From Shewanella sp. TC10 (GTDB lineage: Bacteria; Pseudomonadota; Gammaproteobacteria; Enterobacterales; Shewanellaceae), in the NCBI RefSeq assembly GCF_009663145.1, contig NZ_VKHR01000040.1, positions 1-50,966 on the forward strand: 50,966 nucleotides of DNA. Reading direction: 5' to 3'. The position numbers and the translations under genes were made by a program. Numbering within the stretch: the first letter of the stretch is position 1; each line of letters opens with the position of its first letter. The notes under the pieces were generated by a model. That model ran no database searches. It was given only the letters and a program-made list of their open reading frames with translations, and had not been told where the DNA came from. This document shows, in pieces, positions 29,001 through 37,019 of this stretch.

Positions 29001-30451
29001 GTGGCTTCTTCACCTTTGCTGGCTAATACCCAAATTACTTGTTCAAGTTCTTCGCGACTATAGCCAAATTGCTTTTGGTATTGAAGCAATACATCAGTGG
29101 TAAAGTTGCTTGCGCCTTGTTGTGCTGCTTCTATCTCGTTGGCAGGCACTAATGTACGGCTGTTTTTAGACATCCATTCTTTATATGGGTGACGACGTTT
29201 TAAATCGTTATCAATTTCAAACGATGAATATAGACGACCATTCATGGTATCTAAAACAAGTAACTCGCCAGGGCCGACTCGGCCTTTTTCGACAACTTCA
29301 TCTGCAGAGTAATCCCAAATACCGACTTCAGAGGCCAGTGTAAGGATTCTATCTTTAGTAATAACGTAGCGAGAAGGGCGCAGACCGTTACGATCGACAG
29401 CACACGCTGCGTGACGACCATTACTCATTACAATGCCTGCAGGGCCATCCCAAGGCTCCATATGCATGGAGTTAAAGTCGTAGAAGGCTTTTAACTCGTC
29501 ATCCATTTCTGGATTACTTTGCCATGCTGGTGGGATCAGCAAGCGCATCGCGCGATAAAGATCCATTCCGCCAGATAACAACATTTCAAGCATGTTATCT
29601 AAAGAAGAAGAGTCTGAACCTGTCTCGTTTACAAAAGGGGCTGCTTGTTGCAAATCAGGTAGTAGTGGAGAATTAAACTTGTACGCACGGGCACGAGCCC
29701 ATTGTCTGTTACCCGTAATGGTATTAATTTCACCGTTATGGGCTAAGAATCTAAATGGCTGAGCTAAAGGCCACTTTGGTGATGTGTTTGTAGAAAAGCG
29801 TTGATGGAATAAACAAATCGTACTCTTTAAACGGATATCTGCGAGATCAGTATAAAAAGATGGCAAGTCTGCTGGCATCATCAAGCCTTTATAGACGATA
29901 ACCTGACCAGATAAACTTGCTACGTAAAAATCTTTATCATCTACAATTTGTTGTTCAAGGCGACGTCTTGCCATATATAGACGACGCTCTAAATCTTTTT
30001 CACGCCAACCGACAGGTGCGTTAATTAACACCTGATAGATTTGCGGCAAACTTTTACGGCCGATCTCACCAAGTACATCTGGGTTTACTGGGACTTTTCT
30101 CCAGCCCGCAACACTCAAGGTTTCACGTTGTAGTTCTTTTTCTAAAATCGCTTTTGATGTTTCTGCCTTTACTGGGTCTTGGCTTAAAAAAAGCATCCCC
30201 ACTGCAAATTTTCGGCTTAAGTGCCAATCATTCTCTGTTGCTACTGCAGCAAAAAAGTCTTTAGGCATCGACATTAATAGTCCACAGCCATCACCTGTGC
30301 GACCATCCGATGCAATACCACCACGGTGCTTCATTCTGTCTAAACCGTGAATTGCTGTGCGGACAATACGATGGCTAGCATCGCCATCCATTTGGGCTAT
30401 TAAACCGAAACCACAATTGTCCCGCTCAAAGCTGGGATGATATAAGCTCAT
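26003..30451 (-). CDS. gltB: Glutamate synthase (NADPH) large subunit
   Basis: Alpha subunit of GOGAT, making two glutamates from glutamine and 2-oxoglutarate. Protein of 1482 residues from ATG 30451, chosen because GGGAG precedes it and it places the nucleophile at C13 (ERDNCGFG), exposed after propeptide removal. Order: class II amidotransferase (about 13-420), central domain, FMN-binding synthase domain (about 790-1170) with a 3Fe-4S cysteine cluster in CHLNNCATG, and the GXGXG beta-helix domain (about 1230-1430). An upstream extension to 30508 is rejected. It is divergent from yhcC, as in E. coli. Confidence 0.97.
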   Translation of the reverse strand: MSLYHPSFERDNCGFGLIAQMDGDASHRIVRTAIHGLDRMKHRGGIASDGRTGDGCGLLMSMPKDFFAAVATENDWHLSRKFAVGMLFLSQDPVKAETSKAILEKELQRETLSVAGWRKVPVNPDVLGEIGRKSLPQIYQVLINAPVGWREKDLERRLYMARRRLEQQIVDDKDFYVASLSGQVIVYKGLMMPADLPSFYTDLADIRLKSTICLFHQRFSTNTSPKWPLAQPFRFLAHNGEINTITGNRQWARARAYKFNSPLLPDLQQAAPFVNETGSDSSSLDNMLEMLLSGGMDLYRAMRLLIPPAWQSNPEMDDELKAFYDFNSMHMEPWDGPAGIVMSNGRHAACAVDRNGLRPSRYVITKDRILTLASEVGIWDYSADEVVEKGRVGPGELLVLDTMNGRLYSSFEIDNDLKRRHPYKEWMSKNSRTLVPANEIEAAQQGASNFTTDVLLQYQKQFGYSREELEQVIWVLASKGEEATGSMGDDTPMAVLSKKSRSLYDYFRQKFAQVTNPPIDPLREKHVMSLTTCVGREQNLFCETTGVAYRVMFDSPVLLFSDFNQLLGLDSTYYRANTVDLNYDAHENLQQAIERITDDAERLARSGTTLLILSDRATAKNVQVIPAAMAVGAVQQRLVDKSLRCDTNIIVETASARDPHHFAVLLGFGATAIYPYLAYESISAMAKKNQIEDDSKLMLNFRQGIEKGLRKIMSKMGISTVGSYRCSQQFEAVGLSSDVIELCFKGVISRIEGASFEHLAADQKKLHTAAYRAHVPLPQGGLLKYVEGGEYHSFNPDVVNTLQQSLKEQDYPKYKKFAALVDDRPIATLRDLIGVKGTNQAIEESKVEAAENLFPRFDSAAMSIGALSPEAHEALAVAMNRIGGRSNSGEGGEDANRFNSERNSAIKQIASGRFGVTAHYLVNADVLQIKVAQGAKPGEGGQLPGHKVSVEIAGLRHARPGVTLISPPPHHDIYSIEDLAQLIFDLKQINPKALVSVKLVSEPGVGTIATGVAKAYADMITISGYDGGTGASPVTSVKYAGSPWELGLAEVHQSLVENGLRHKIRLQVDGGLKTGLDIVKAALLGAESFGFGTVPMIALGCKYLRICHLNNCATGVATQDKNLRDKHYHGLPERVITYFEFVAQEVREWMATLGVAKFEDMVGRTDWLYALEGKTAKQLGLDLAPILYQPKVAEGSAITWKELNPPSDKGELNLQIVTDTAQAVLEGKAFTKQYAINNTNRSVGAALSGYIATNVGVTGAKEPISLQFNGSAGQSFGVWNSPGLEMKLVGDANDYVGKGMSGGKIVINPPVGSPFQSEQSAIMGNTCLYGATGGRVYAAGQAGERFGVRNSGAIAVVEGVGDNGCEYMTGGIVVVLGKTGVNFGAGMTGGFAYIFDRFNHFSRRVNTELVDTQKLESKIQQQHLKELIEAHVEATGSEHAKMILSDFENWLDCFVLVKPKNIAVADLLKIEQKSPELAVKAG

Positions 30452-30967
30452 ACAAAAACTCCCTAAACCTAACTTAATACGACTCGGATAATGCGGAGAA
30501 GTTCTCATAGATATGCACCCGAACCACCCAAATTAGCCCGATAATGAATAAAGGTCAAACTTAAATTACTCAACAAAATGAATTGTAATTGCCATTACAA
30601 ATGTAAAAAAAAACCTTGTTGACGTTAACGTAAACTGTGTATTTGTTCGTATAACCTTATGAATAAAAAGAATTTTAAAAACACAAAAAAAATCACGTTA
30701 CTTTTTGTTAACACTTTAGAGTAATTGATTTAGTTTTATAAATAGTGAATTTATTTTCAAGTACAGTGCTAATTAACTATTTGGATAATATGAATATAAA
30801 TTCACTCTTATCAAATGGTTTATAAATACGAATATTAAAAAATGTGACCTCAGAATTTCACTGTCGAAAATATGTGCAATTTATTTGATGATTTATTGAT
30901 ATAGCACCAAGTTTTAGTTTCTGAAGAGGTTTAGTATCTGCCACTTTTTTGAATTCGAGGAACCATT
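30452..30967. other. AT-rich divergent control region between gltB and yhcC
   Basis: No open frame of note. It must hold promoters for gltB (minus) and yhcC (plus). A near-perfect palindrome lies at 30619-30634. I could not choose a convincing -10/-35 pair for either gene; TTGACC at about 30551-30546 on the minus strand is a weak -35 candidate for gltB. Confidence 0.6.
30619..30634. promoter_or_regulatory. Palindromic operator candidate upstream of gltB (LiuR-like motif)
   Basis: TTGACGTTAACGTAAA is a 16-bp inverted repeat with a single mismatched pair, 168 bases from the gltB start. As I recall, MerR-family LiuR sites in Shewanella-type bacteria have this ACGTTAACGT core. Assignment to LiuR is inference. 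Confidence 0.5.
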
Positions 30968-31903
30968 GTGGGTTTAGATGATTACGTAAATACATTCGGC
31001 GCCGTATGTAAAAAGCAATATGGCGGTAGGATCAGAAAACTCACAATTGATGCGAAATTTACCTGCCCTAATAGGGATGGAACCTTAGGTAAAGGAGGCT
31101 GCACATTTTGTAATGTTTCTTCTTTTAGTTATGAACAAGGTACCGAAGCCAGTATTTCTGAACAATTGGTTCAAGGTAAACAGCGTTCTCTGTTAGCTAA
31201 CGCTCCTGCATCTACCTCTAAATATATAGCTTATTTTCAAGCTTACACCAGTACCTATGATGAATATCAAGTTTTAAAGCAAAAATACGATGAAGCAATA
31301 AAAGATGCAGATATCGTTGGGCTACACATTGGTACTCGCCCAGATTGCGTTCCTGATGAAATTTTAGATTTACTTGTGAGTTATCAAGACAAAGGGATCG
31401 AAGTGTGGTTAGAGCTGGGCTTGCAAACATCTAATAGCGAGACTTTGAAGCGCATTAACCGCGGACATGATTTTTCTGCTTATGAAGATACGGTAATAAG
31501 AGCAAGAAAAAGAGGCATTAAAGTATGCGCTCATTTAATTTTAGGCTTGCCTGGCGAAACCTATGATGACTATTTAAATAGTCTGCAGCAGGTCATCAAT
31601 ACTGGGGTTGATGGATTAAAATTACATCCTTTACATATTGTTGAAGGAAGTGTGATGGCGAAAGCGTGGCGTCATAAAGGTATGCCTTTGCTGTCACAAG
31701 ATGATTACGCTCATTATGCCAGTGAACTGATTAGAAATACCCCTAAAGAGATAATCTTTCACCGTGTTACTGCTTATGCTAAAAAACCTATGTTATTGGC
31801 ACCGGATTGGTGTGCGTATCGATGGGATGGATTAGTATCGATTGTCAAAAATTTAGCTGAAAACGGTGGCCAAGGCTATTATGTTACCTCTAGAACAGTT
31901 TAA
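30968..31903 (+). CDS. yhcC: Radical SAM protein YhcC (TIGR01212 family)
   Basis: Protein of 311 residues with a radical SAM cluster motif in an unusual spacing, C33-X11-C45-X2-C48 (CPNRDGTLGKGGCTFC), followed by a TIM-barrel with GLHIGTRPDC and ELGLQTSN segments and the HLILGLPGET motif near 195. The substrate is not established for this family. The start is GTG 30968, with CGAGGAACC just upstream. Its position divergent from gltB is conserved in E. coli, where arcB follows; here an Hpt-only protein follows instead. Confidence 0.93.
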   Translation: MGLDDYVNTFGAVCKKQYGGRIRKLTIDAKFTCPNRDGTLGKGGCTFCNVSSFSYEQGTEASISEQLVQGKQRSLLANAPASTSKYIAYFQAYTSTYDEYQVLKQKYDEAIKDADIVGLHIGTRPDCVPDEILDLLVSYQDKGIEVWLELGLQTSNSETLKRINRGHDFSAYEDTVIRARKRGIKVCAHLILGLPGETYDDYLNSLQQVINTGVDGLKLHPLHIVEGSVMAKAWRHKGMPLLSQDDYAHYASELIRNTPKEIIFHRVTAYAKKPMLLAPDWCAYRWDGLVSIVKNLAENGGQGYYVTSRTV

Positions 31904-32082
31904 AAAGTAACCGCATTGCATGTTTCTTAGTATTTTATATGGGTGGATTTTAATTTTTTGTTAATTTTTTGTGGTTATTTGCCGTAAATTAGACTTGAAA
32001 AGCGCTGAGTTGTTGCATAGGCAATTATTGCGAGTATTATAAATTCCAATTTTACAGTAATGAATTAGAAAGAGGTGCCACA

Positions 32083-32448
32083 ATGGCCACAGTTCAGCTA
32101 GAGTCTATCTTGGATCTCAATACTTTAGAGCAATATTGTAGTGCTATTGGTGCAGGTACTTTATTAAAAAGTGTCGTATTATTTGAGCAATTAATGCCAG
32201 AATATGTTGGTAGCTTAGTAAAAGCGAACGAAGTGAATGATAAAGACACTTTATGCGCAGAAGCACATAAGTTCAAAGGTGCAGCAGGTTCAGTTGGGTT
32301 AAAGCGTATTCAACAATTTGCCCAATTATTACAGCATGGTGAAGAAGCAAGCTGGGAAACTGAGCACAATGCTTGGTTAGCAGAAATTGTTAAGCATGCA
32401 AGCACTGACTTACAGCAATTAAAAGAATTTCTTGAAGCAAAAGCATAA
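32083..32448 (+). CDS. hptA: HptA-like histidine phosphotransfer protein of the Arc system
   Basis: Single-domain Hpt protein of 121 residues. The phosphorylated histidine is H62 in EAHKFKGAAGSVGL; the rest is a four-helix bundle. In Shewanella oneidensis the Arc pathway lacks a full ArcB; the sensor ArcS and a separate HptA pass phosphate to ArcA. The position of this gene, directly after yhcC where E. coli has arcB, and its resemblance to the ArcB Hpt domain support that role. AGAGGTG precedes the ATG. Own terminator follows, so it is an independent or yhcC-linked unit. Confidence 0.88.
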   Translation: MATVQLESILDLNTLEQYCSAIGAGTLLKSVVLFEQLMPEYVGSLVKANEVNDKDTLCAEAHKFKGAAGSVGLKRIQQFAQLLQHGEEASWETEHNAWLAEIVKHASTDLQQLKEFLEAKA

Positions 32449-32464
32449 TCGTTTTTGTTGATAT

Positions 32465-32490
32465 AAAAGTCCCGCAAGGGACTTTTTTTT
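32465..32490 (+). terminator. Rho-independent terminator after hptA
   Basis: Stem AAAAGTCCC / GGGACTTTT with GCAA tetraloop (32465-32486), T run to 32490, 17 bases beyond the hptA stop. Confidence 0.93.
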
Positions 32491-32602
32491 GGTCTTTTTT
32501 TATTAATTTCTTATTTTGAGCCGTTGATCGTGTACTGGCGATTGTTATTTGTGATGAGTTAATTCATTATTTAAATGAATTCTGATTAGGGTAATCGATT
32601 AA

Positions 32603-33529
32603 ATGAAAAACCTACCAAGTCTTAAAAACCTTTTTTATTTGGTAAATTTACATCAAGAGCAAAACTTCAATCGTGCTGCTAAGTCGTGTTTTGTGAGTCA
32701 GTCGACTTTATCAAGTGGTATACAGAATCTTGAAGAGCAACTAGGTTACCAATTGATTGAGCGAGATCATAAGTCATTCATGTTTACCGCTATCGGTGAA
32801 GAAGTTGTAGAAAGAGCAAGAAAGCTGCTTACTGACGTGGATGATCTCGTTGAATTAGTCAAAAACCAAGGTGAGCCAATGACCGGTGAAATTCGTCTTG
32901 GCTGTATCCCTACCATTGCCCCATTTTTGCTGAGCAGAGTGGTTAAACAATGCCAACTCGATTACCCGCAACTGAGTTTGCTACTAAAAGAAGATACTAC
33001 TGAAAGTTTATTGGATTCTCTTGGAAAAGGGGAGTTAGACTTACTGATTTTGGCATTACCGGTTGATACAACTGGCTTCCACAGCATGAAGGTTGGTATT
33101 GATCCGTTTAAAATGGTGGTGCATGAAGAGTTATCTGATGGGATCATTAACCCTATTGATTACCAACAAATGCCTGACGAAAGTATCTTCTTACTACAAA
33201 GTGAACATTGTATAACTGGACATGCAATAACAGCTTGTCAGTTAGGCAACAGTGCCAAGATTAATCCATTTGCAGCGACTAGCCTACATACACTCGTTCA
33301 GATGGTTGACAGTAAACTAGGTACAACTTTCCTTCCTCAAATGGCGATTGATGCAGGTATTTTAAATGATACTGAACTGAATATTATGAACCCGCCTGGT
33401 GAGGCACCTTACCGCGATATAGGCTTAGTTTGGCGTCAAACCACCAGTCGGATCAGTACATTCAGAACGTTAGGGTTAATGCTGGAAACGCTTCTTAGCG
33501 ATAAAAGTGGCGATAAAAATCGTTTTTAA
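32603..33529 (+). CDS. oxyR: Hydrogen peroxide-sensing LysR regulator OxyR
   Basis: LysR-type activator/repressor of the peroxide stress genes. N-terminal winged helix-turn-helix at residues 5-62 (NFNRAAKSCFVSQSTLSSGI); the C-terminal sensor domain has C203 and C212 in EHCITGHAITAC, the same spacing as the redox pair C199/C208 of E. coli OxyR, and ATSLHTLVQMV and TTFLPQMA match OxyR around the pocket. Length 308 is typical. It is convergent with cyaC across a 343-base gap and ends in a terminator. Confidence 0.94.
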   Translation: MKNLPSLKNLFYLVNLHQEQNFNRAAKSCFVSQSTLSSGIQNLEEQLGYQLIERDHKSFMFTAIGEEVVERARKLLTDVDDLVELVKNQGEPMTGEIRLGCIPTIAPFLLSRVVKQCQLDYPQLSLLLKEDTTESLLDSLGKGELDLLILALPVDTTGFHSMKVGIDPFKMVVHEELSDGIINPIDYQQMPDESIFLLQSEHCITGHAITACQLGNSAKINPFAATSLHTLVQMVDSKLGTTFLPQMAIDAGILNDTELNIMNPPGEAPYRDIGLVWRQTTSRISTFRTLGLMLETLLSDKSGDKNRF

Positions 33530-33872
33530 GAGTTCGTTAAATAATAGCGATTACAAGTAAAACCTCAGATAAATGAAATACTGAGTTTTAGCAGGTTATA
33601 GGTTACTTTGATTGCAGCTTTGAATGAATAAAGCCTTGAGACATGAGTTGTTTCAAGGCTTTTTTATGGAGCAAGATATTGTCACTATCAAAGTGAGTAA
33701 GTGCGAATTTCTATTTTATTAAGGGAATTAAGCGGACTTTTAAAATAAATAGGCTTGTTGAATTAACTGGATTTTGAGTCAGAAACAGAACGCAAATACG
33801 GCTAAAGAATGAGTATTTGGCTTAAATAGTATTTACCACACTGAAGATGAAAGTCTTAAAAAGAGAGCAGTG
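33530..33872. other. Gap between convergent oxyR and cyaC
   Basis: The stretch holds the oxyR terminator at 33630-33665. No gene-like frame and no clear terminator for cyaC were seen in the remainder. Confidence 0.6.
33630..33665 (+). terminator. Rho-independent terminator after oxyR
   Basis: AAGCCTTGA (33631-33639) pairs with TCAAGGCTT (33653-33661), then a T run to 33665; the loop is 13 bases. Confidence 0.82.
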
Positions 33873-34958
33873 TTAAGCTATTGGCGGTACTTTCTTCGGT
33901 GTCACTCCGTAAACTTCAATCTCATGTTGCTTACCTTTGAGCTTCATCGCACCCAAATCTGCTAAATCGAATTGGCTACCCTGTCTCTCAAGGCGGTGTG
34001 CAACTTCACCAGATATCAACATGCGCTGACCGAGTGGATTACACTGATCTTGAAGTCTAGCAAGGGTGTTGATGACATCACTGAAAAAGCTAATTTCTTG
34101 CTTTTGAACGCCGACGACAGCAGCAACGACTTGACCGCAGTGAGCTGCAGCTTTGAACTTAGGCACAAAGCCATAATGCTCTTCAAAATAAGGTCGGTGC
34201 CAATTAAGTTGCTGGCTGAACTCATAATAAATGTTCATGCAGCGATCTTCTTTAATGCCTTCTTCCAATGGCCAATGAATTAATACAGCATCACCCATAT
34301 AACGATAAATTTCAGCATCGTTATTAGTCACGGTATCAGCCAACATACTAAAGCTATCTTGGATTAGGCGGCTAAATCTATAATCTCCCAATGTTTCGGC
34401 ATGGGAAGTAGAAGACACCATATCGACAAATAGAAACAGTCGATGCTCATAACGCGGTTGATGGTATTTGCCTAAACCGATATTGAGAAGAACCCTTGGG
34501 CCTACTAATAAAGCCATTTGCTCAACAAAAGCAAGACCTACCCTAACAGCAACTAAATAGATAACTAGAGCTTGGAAGGACGGGCTATATAATATGTGCG
34601 CTGTAAGCATCTGTCTTAGGGTGACAAGGTGATTTTCAATCGCCCACATGTTCAAAAATTGAGTTACATAGGCAAGTGTCATTGCACCAAGCAATAAAAA
34701 CAGACCTTTGAAAATGACGGAGAAGATATAGGGGAGTCGACTGATAGCACTAAAATCAGCGATTAGGTTAGACATCCAATGTAAACAACCAAACACAAAG
34801 CCCATGAAAATCGCTAGCGTGGCTAGATCTGACTTTCCTATGGCCCATTGAGGGAGTTCTGGAGCTTGTGAATATCGGAAAAATACAAATGCACCCATGG
34901 CTGCACACCATGCAATAATCGCAAAAAGTAGTTTTCTCGTCTGTCGACGTGCTTTCAC
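33873..34958 (-). CDS. cyaC: Membrane-bound class III adenylate cyclase
   Basis: Makes cAMP from ATP at the inner membrane. About four helices in residues 10-155 precede a class III catalytic domain (about 172-350). Metal-binding D179 (FVDMVSST) and D223 (YRYMGDAV), transition-state N297 and R301 (SDVINTLARLQ) and lysine K267/K269 near the base pocket are visible, so it should be active. In Shewanella oneidensis the CyaC enzyme at the matching place supports CRP-dependent anaerobic respiration. The start is GTG 34958 without a strong ribosome binding site. mutH lies 121 bases upstream on the same strand. Confidence 0.9.
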   Translation of the reverse strand: MKARRQTRKLLFAIIAWCAAMGAFVFFRYSQAPELPQWAIGKSDLATLAIFMGFVFGCLHWMSNLIADFSAISRLPYIFSVIFKGLFLLLGAMTLAYVTQFLNMWAIENHLVTLRQMLTAHILYSPSFQALVIYLVAVRVGLAFVEQMALLVGPRVLLNIGLGKYHQPRYEHRLFLFVDMVSSTSHAETLGDYRFSRLIQDSFSMLADTVTNNDAEIYRYMGDAVLIHWPLEEGIKEDRCMNIYYEFSQQLNWHRPYFEEHYGFVPKFKAAAHCGQVVAAVVGVQKQEISFFSDVINTLARLQDQCNPLGQRMLISGEVAHRLERQGSQFDLADLGAMKLKGKQHEIEVYGVTPKKVPPIA

Positions 34959-35079
34959 TGGTTTATATCTAATCCGTTGATATTTGAAGACAGGCTAGTT
35001 TATAGAAAATTCCCATACTTGTCATAGTGGTATTTTAATTAGTTTTAAATTGCCATCTGGATGTTGTGCTGATGTTACC

Positions 35080-35748
35080 TTAACTAAATGCATTTGTTAG
35101 TATTTGGTGGGTGAAGTTGATCTTTAAATAAAACCCACGAGGATTAGACAGCTTAATTGAGCCATCTTCGGCAATTGATTCTGTTAAGGCTTTGCTATTC
35201 GCCGCTTTTGGTCGTAACTGCAGGACTTCTCCATGCCTTGCTGTCACTTTATCGACATGTCCAATCGCGATCAATTCCATTATTTCTTCCCAATCCTGCT
35301 GTAAAGCGCGGCTTTCATCCACATTTGGGCGCCATAGAACAGGTGATCCAATTCTTCTTTCTTTTACAGGAATGCTTCTTTCGCCCTCAACAGGTATCCA
35401 TAACACTTGGCTTAATTTATGACAAACAATGCTTTGCTCCCAAGTCAGACCTTGAATATTTGTAAGTGGGGCAACAGTAACGTAGGTTGTTTCGATTGGA
35501 CGGCCATTCTTATCTATAGGGATGGTTTTAAGTTCAACGCCTAGGTGTAAGAAATCTTGTTGTGGTTTAGAGCCAGCGGTTGCACCCAGTTCCATTTCTA
35601 TTAACTGCCCAATCCATCCTTTATCTCTTTTAAGATTTTCCGGAACAGGTATACCATGCTCCATTGCTATATCCCCCAATGTCACACCAGCCATATCATT
35701 TGCTCTTTGCATTAACTCTTCAATGGAATTGGGTTGGCTATTCATCAT
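35080..35748 (-). CDS. mutH: DNA mismatch repair endonuclease MutH
   Basis: Nicks the unmethylated strand at hemimethylated GATC sites after MutS and MutL find a mismatch. The catalytic residues D65, E72 and K74 ([10 protein letters not shown]) keep the E. coli D70-E77-K79 spacing, and [11 protein letters not shown] precedes them. Length 222 is typical. Presence of MutH implies Dam methylation in this organism. Two ATGs are adjacent at the start and either could be used; the ribosome binding site is weak. It is divergent from rppH across a long gap with DnaA boxes. Confidence 0.96.
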   Translation of the reverse strand: MMNSQPNSIEELMQRANDMAGVTLGDIAMEHGIPVPENLKRDKGWIGQLIEMELGATAGSKPQQDFLHLGVELKTIPIDKNGRPIETTYVTVAPLTNIQGLTWEQSIVCHKLSQVLWIPVEGERSIPVKERRIGSPVLWRPNVDESRALQQDWEEIMELIAIGHVDKVTARHGEVLQLRPKAANSKALTESIAEDGSIKLSNPRGFYLKINFTHQILTNAFS

Positions 35749-36475
35749 AAAAACATCTTAGAACTATAAATAATGGATAAAGAAGTGTACTTGTTTATTG
35801 ATTTGTTCGCAGCCTTTGTGCGTGGTTAAAAAATACACATCGAAGTTTGCGTGAGTTATTCACGGGGGACAACTTTATTAATTTTATGATAATTAACAAC
35901 TTTTTTATTAATTGGTTAATATTTTTTACCGAAGAGCTAAGTTACTCTCCTTTTGCTCTAGTCTTTCACACATAGTTATCCACAGAATTGATGAATAACT
36001 TTATTTTGAAGCTGCTTAGCGGATATAAATTTGTTCGTCAATGGCTAAAAATCGCTTTATTTTAATATTTATGAAATATTATTCTTGTTTTTTGTGTATA
36101 ACTTAAAACTCATATCAAAGCATTATTAGTTAATACTATGTGTGGTTAAAAAGTAACCTCTACGTTGTTGTTAATATAATTTAACGATTCGGTATATTCT
36201 TAAGTTTCTGTTTTTTATTGATTTAGTTCTTATGTTGATTGTTTTTTTTATTCTGTTGAAACTCAACGAAACTTGCTCGAAATGAGTTATTTCAGAGTTT
36301 CGAACAGAGATATCCACAGATTTTGTGGATAATATGGATAACAGTTACCATCTTCTGTTGATAAAAGTCCTGTACACAGTGATTTATCCAAAGATGATAG
36401 CTAAATCCTTGTTTGCCCGTAGGCAAGCTTTGTGAAACAATCTAGTCATTAATTTGTAGTGTAATTGGAGTCCAT
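35749..36475. other. AT-rich gene-free region with DnaA boxes between mutH and rppH
   Basis: No gene-like frame is present over 727 bases. It contains a cluster of DnaA-box matches (35856-36392), no GATC at all and long T-rich runs. Promoters of mutH (minus) and rppH (plus) must lie inside it. It does not have the dnaA, dnaN or mnmG neighbours of a gammaproteobacterial replication origin. Confidence 0.7.
35856..36392. promoter_or_regulatory. Cluster of DnaA-box matches
   Basis: Exact TTATNCACA matches: 35976-35984 (plus, TTATCCACA), 36093-36101 (minus, TTATACACA) and 36324-36332 (minus, TTATCCACA). One-mismatch sites: 35856-35864 (TTATTCACG), 36310-36318 (ATATCCACA), 36333-36341 (minus, TTATCCATA) and 36384-36392 (TTATCCAAA). 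Four sites lie within 83 bases just before rppH. Binding is not shown. Confidence 0.6.
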
Positions 36476-36994
36476 GTGATTGATAGCGACGGCTTTCGCG
36501 CAAATGTGGGCATTATTATCTGTAACAAATATGGTCAAGTAATGTGGGCCAGACGGTTTGGACAACACTCATGGCAATTTCCTCAAGGTGGCGTAGATGA
36601 TGGTGAAAGTCCTGAACAAGCTATGTATCGAGAATTGTATGAAGAAGTCGGTCTAAAACCTGAAAATGTGCAAATTTTAACGTCAACACGTTCATGGTTA
36701 AGATATCGTTTACCAAAAAGACTGATCAGGCAGGAAAGTAAACCTGTGTGTATTGGTCAAAAACAAAAGTGGTATTTACTACAGCTCAAAGATAGCGACG
36801 ACAGTATTAATTTAAACTCTTGTGGTCATCCTGAGTTTGATGATTGGCGTTGGGTCAGTTATTGGTACCCAGTAAGGCAAGTTGTGTCTTTTAAGCGCGA
36901 TGTTTATCGAAAAGTCATGAAAGAGTTTGCTTTTACTACTTTGGCATTTCAAGGGCGTGAGCCTAGCCGCAAAAGAGGTCGACACCGTAATTAA
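36476..36994 (+). CDS. rppH: RNA pyrophosphohydrolase RppH
   Basis: Nudix hydrolase that removes pyrophosphate from triphosphorylated mRNA 5' ends and so triggers RNase E decay. The complete Nudix box [23 protein letters not shown] occupies residues 38-60, the same positions as in E. coli RppH; the [16 protein letters not shown] start is also conserved. GTG 36476 is the start, with TTGGAG five bases before it. Length 172. ptsP follows after 25 bases, a conserved pairing, so both are probably on one transcript. Confidence 0.97.
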   Translation: MIDSDGFRANVGIIICNKYGQVMWARRFGQHSWQFPQGGVDDGESPEQAMYRELYEEVGLKPENVQILTSTRSWLRYRLPKRLIRQESKPVCIGQKQKWYLLQLKDSDDSINLNSCGHPEFDDWRWVSYWYPVRQVVSFKRDVYRKVMKEFAFTTLAFQGREPSRKRGRHRN

Positions 36995-37019
36995 CTCGCG
37001 TTCATAGAGGGCAGGGAAA

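Noticed and set aside
30452..30508. N-terminal extension of gltB
   Set aside because: The extra 19 residues precede a strong ribosome binding site and the conserved start; the ATG at 30451 is used.
36370..36383. LexA box around CTGTACACAG
   Set aside because: The half sites are too close together for the CTGT-N8-ACAG consensus.
35749..36475. The DnaA-box region as the replication origin
   Set aside because: No dnaA, dnaN, mnmG or mioC nearby and no GATC in the gap; gammaproteobacterial origins are GATC-rich and have those neighbours.
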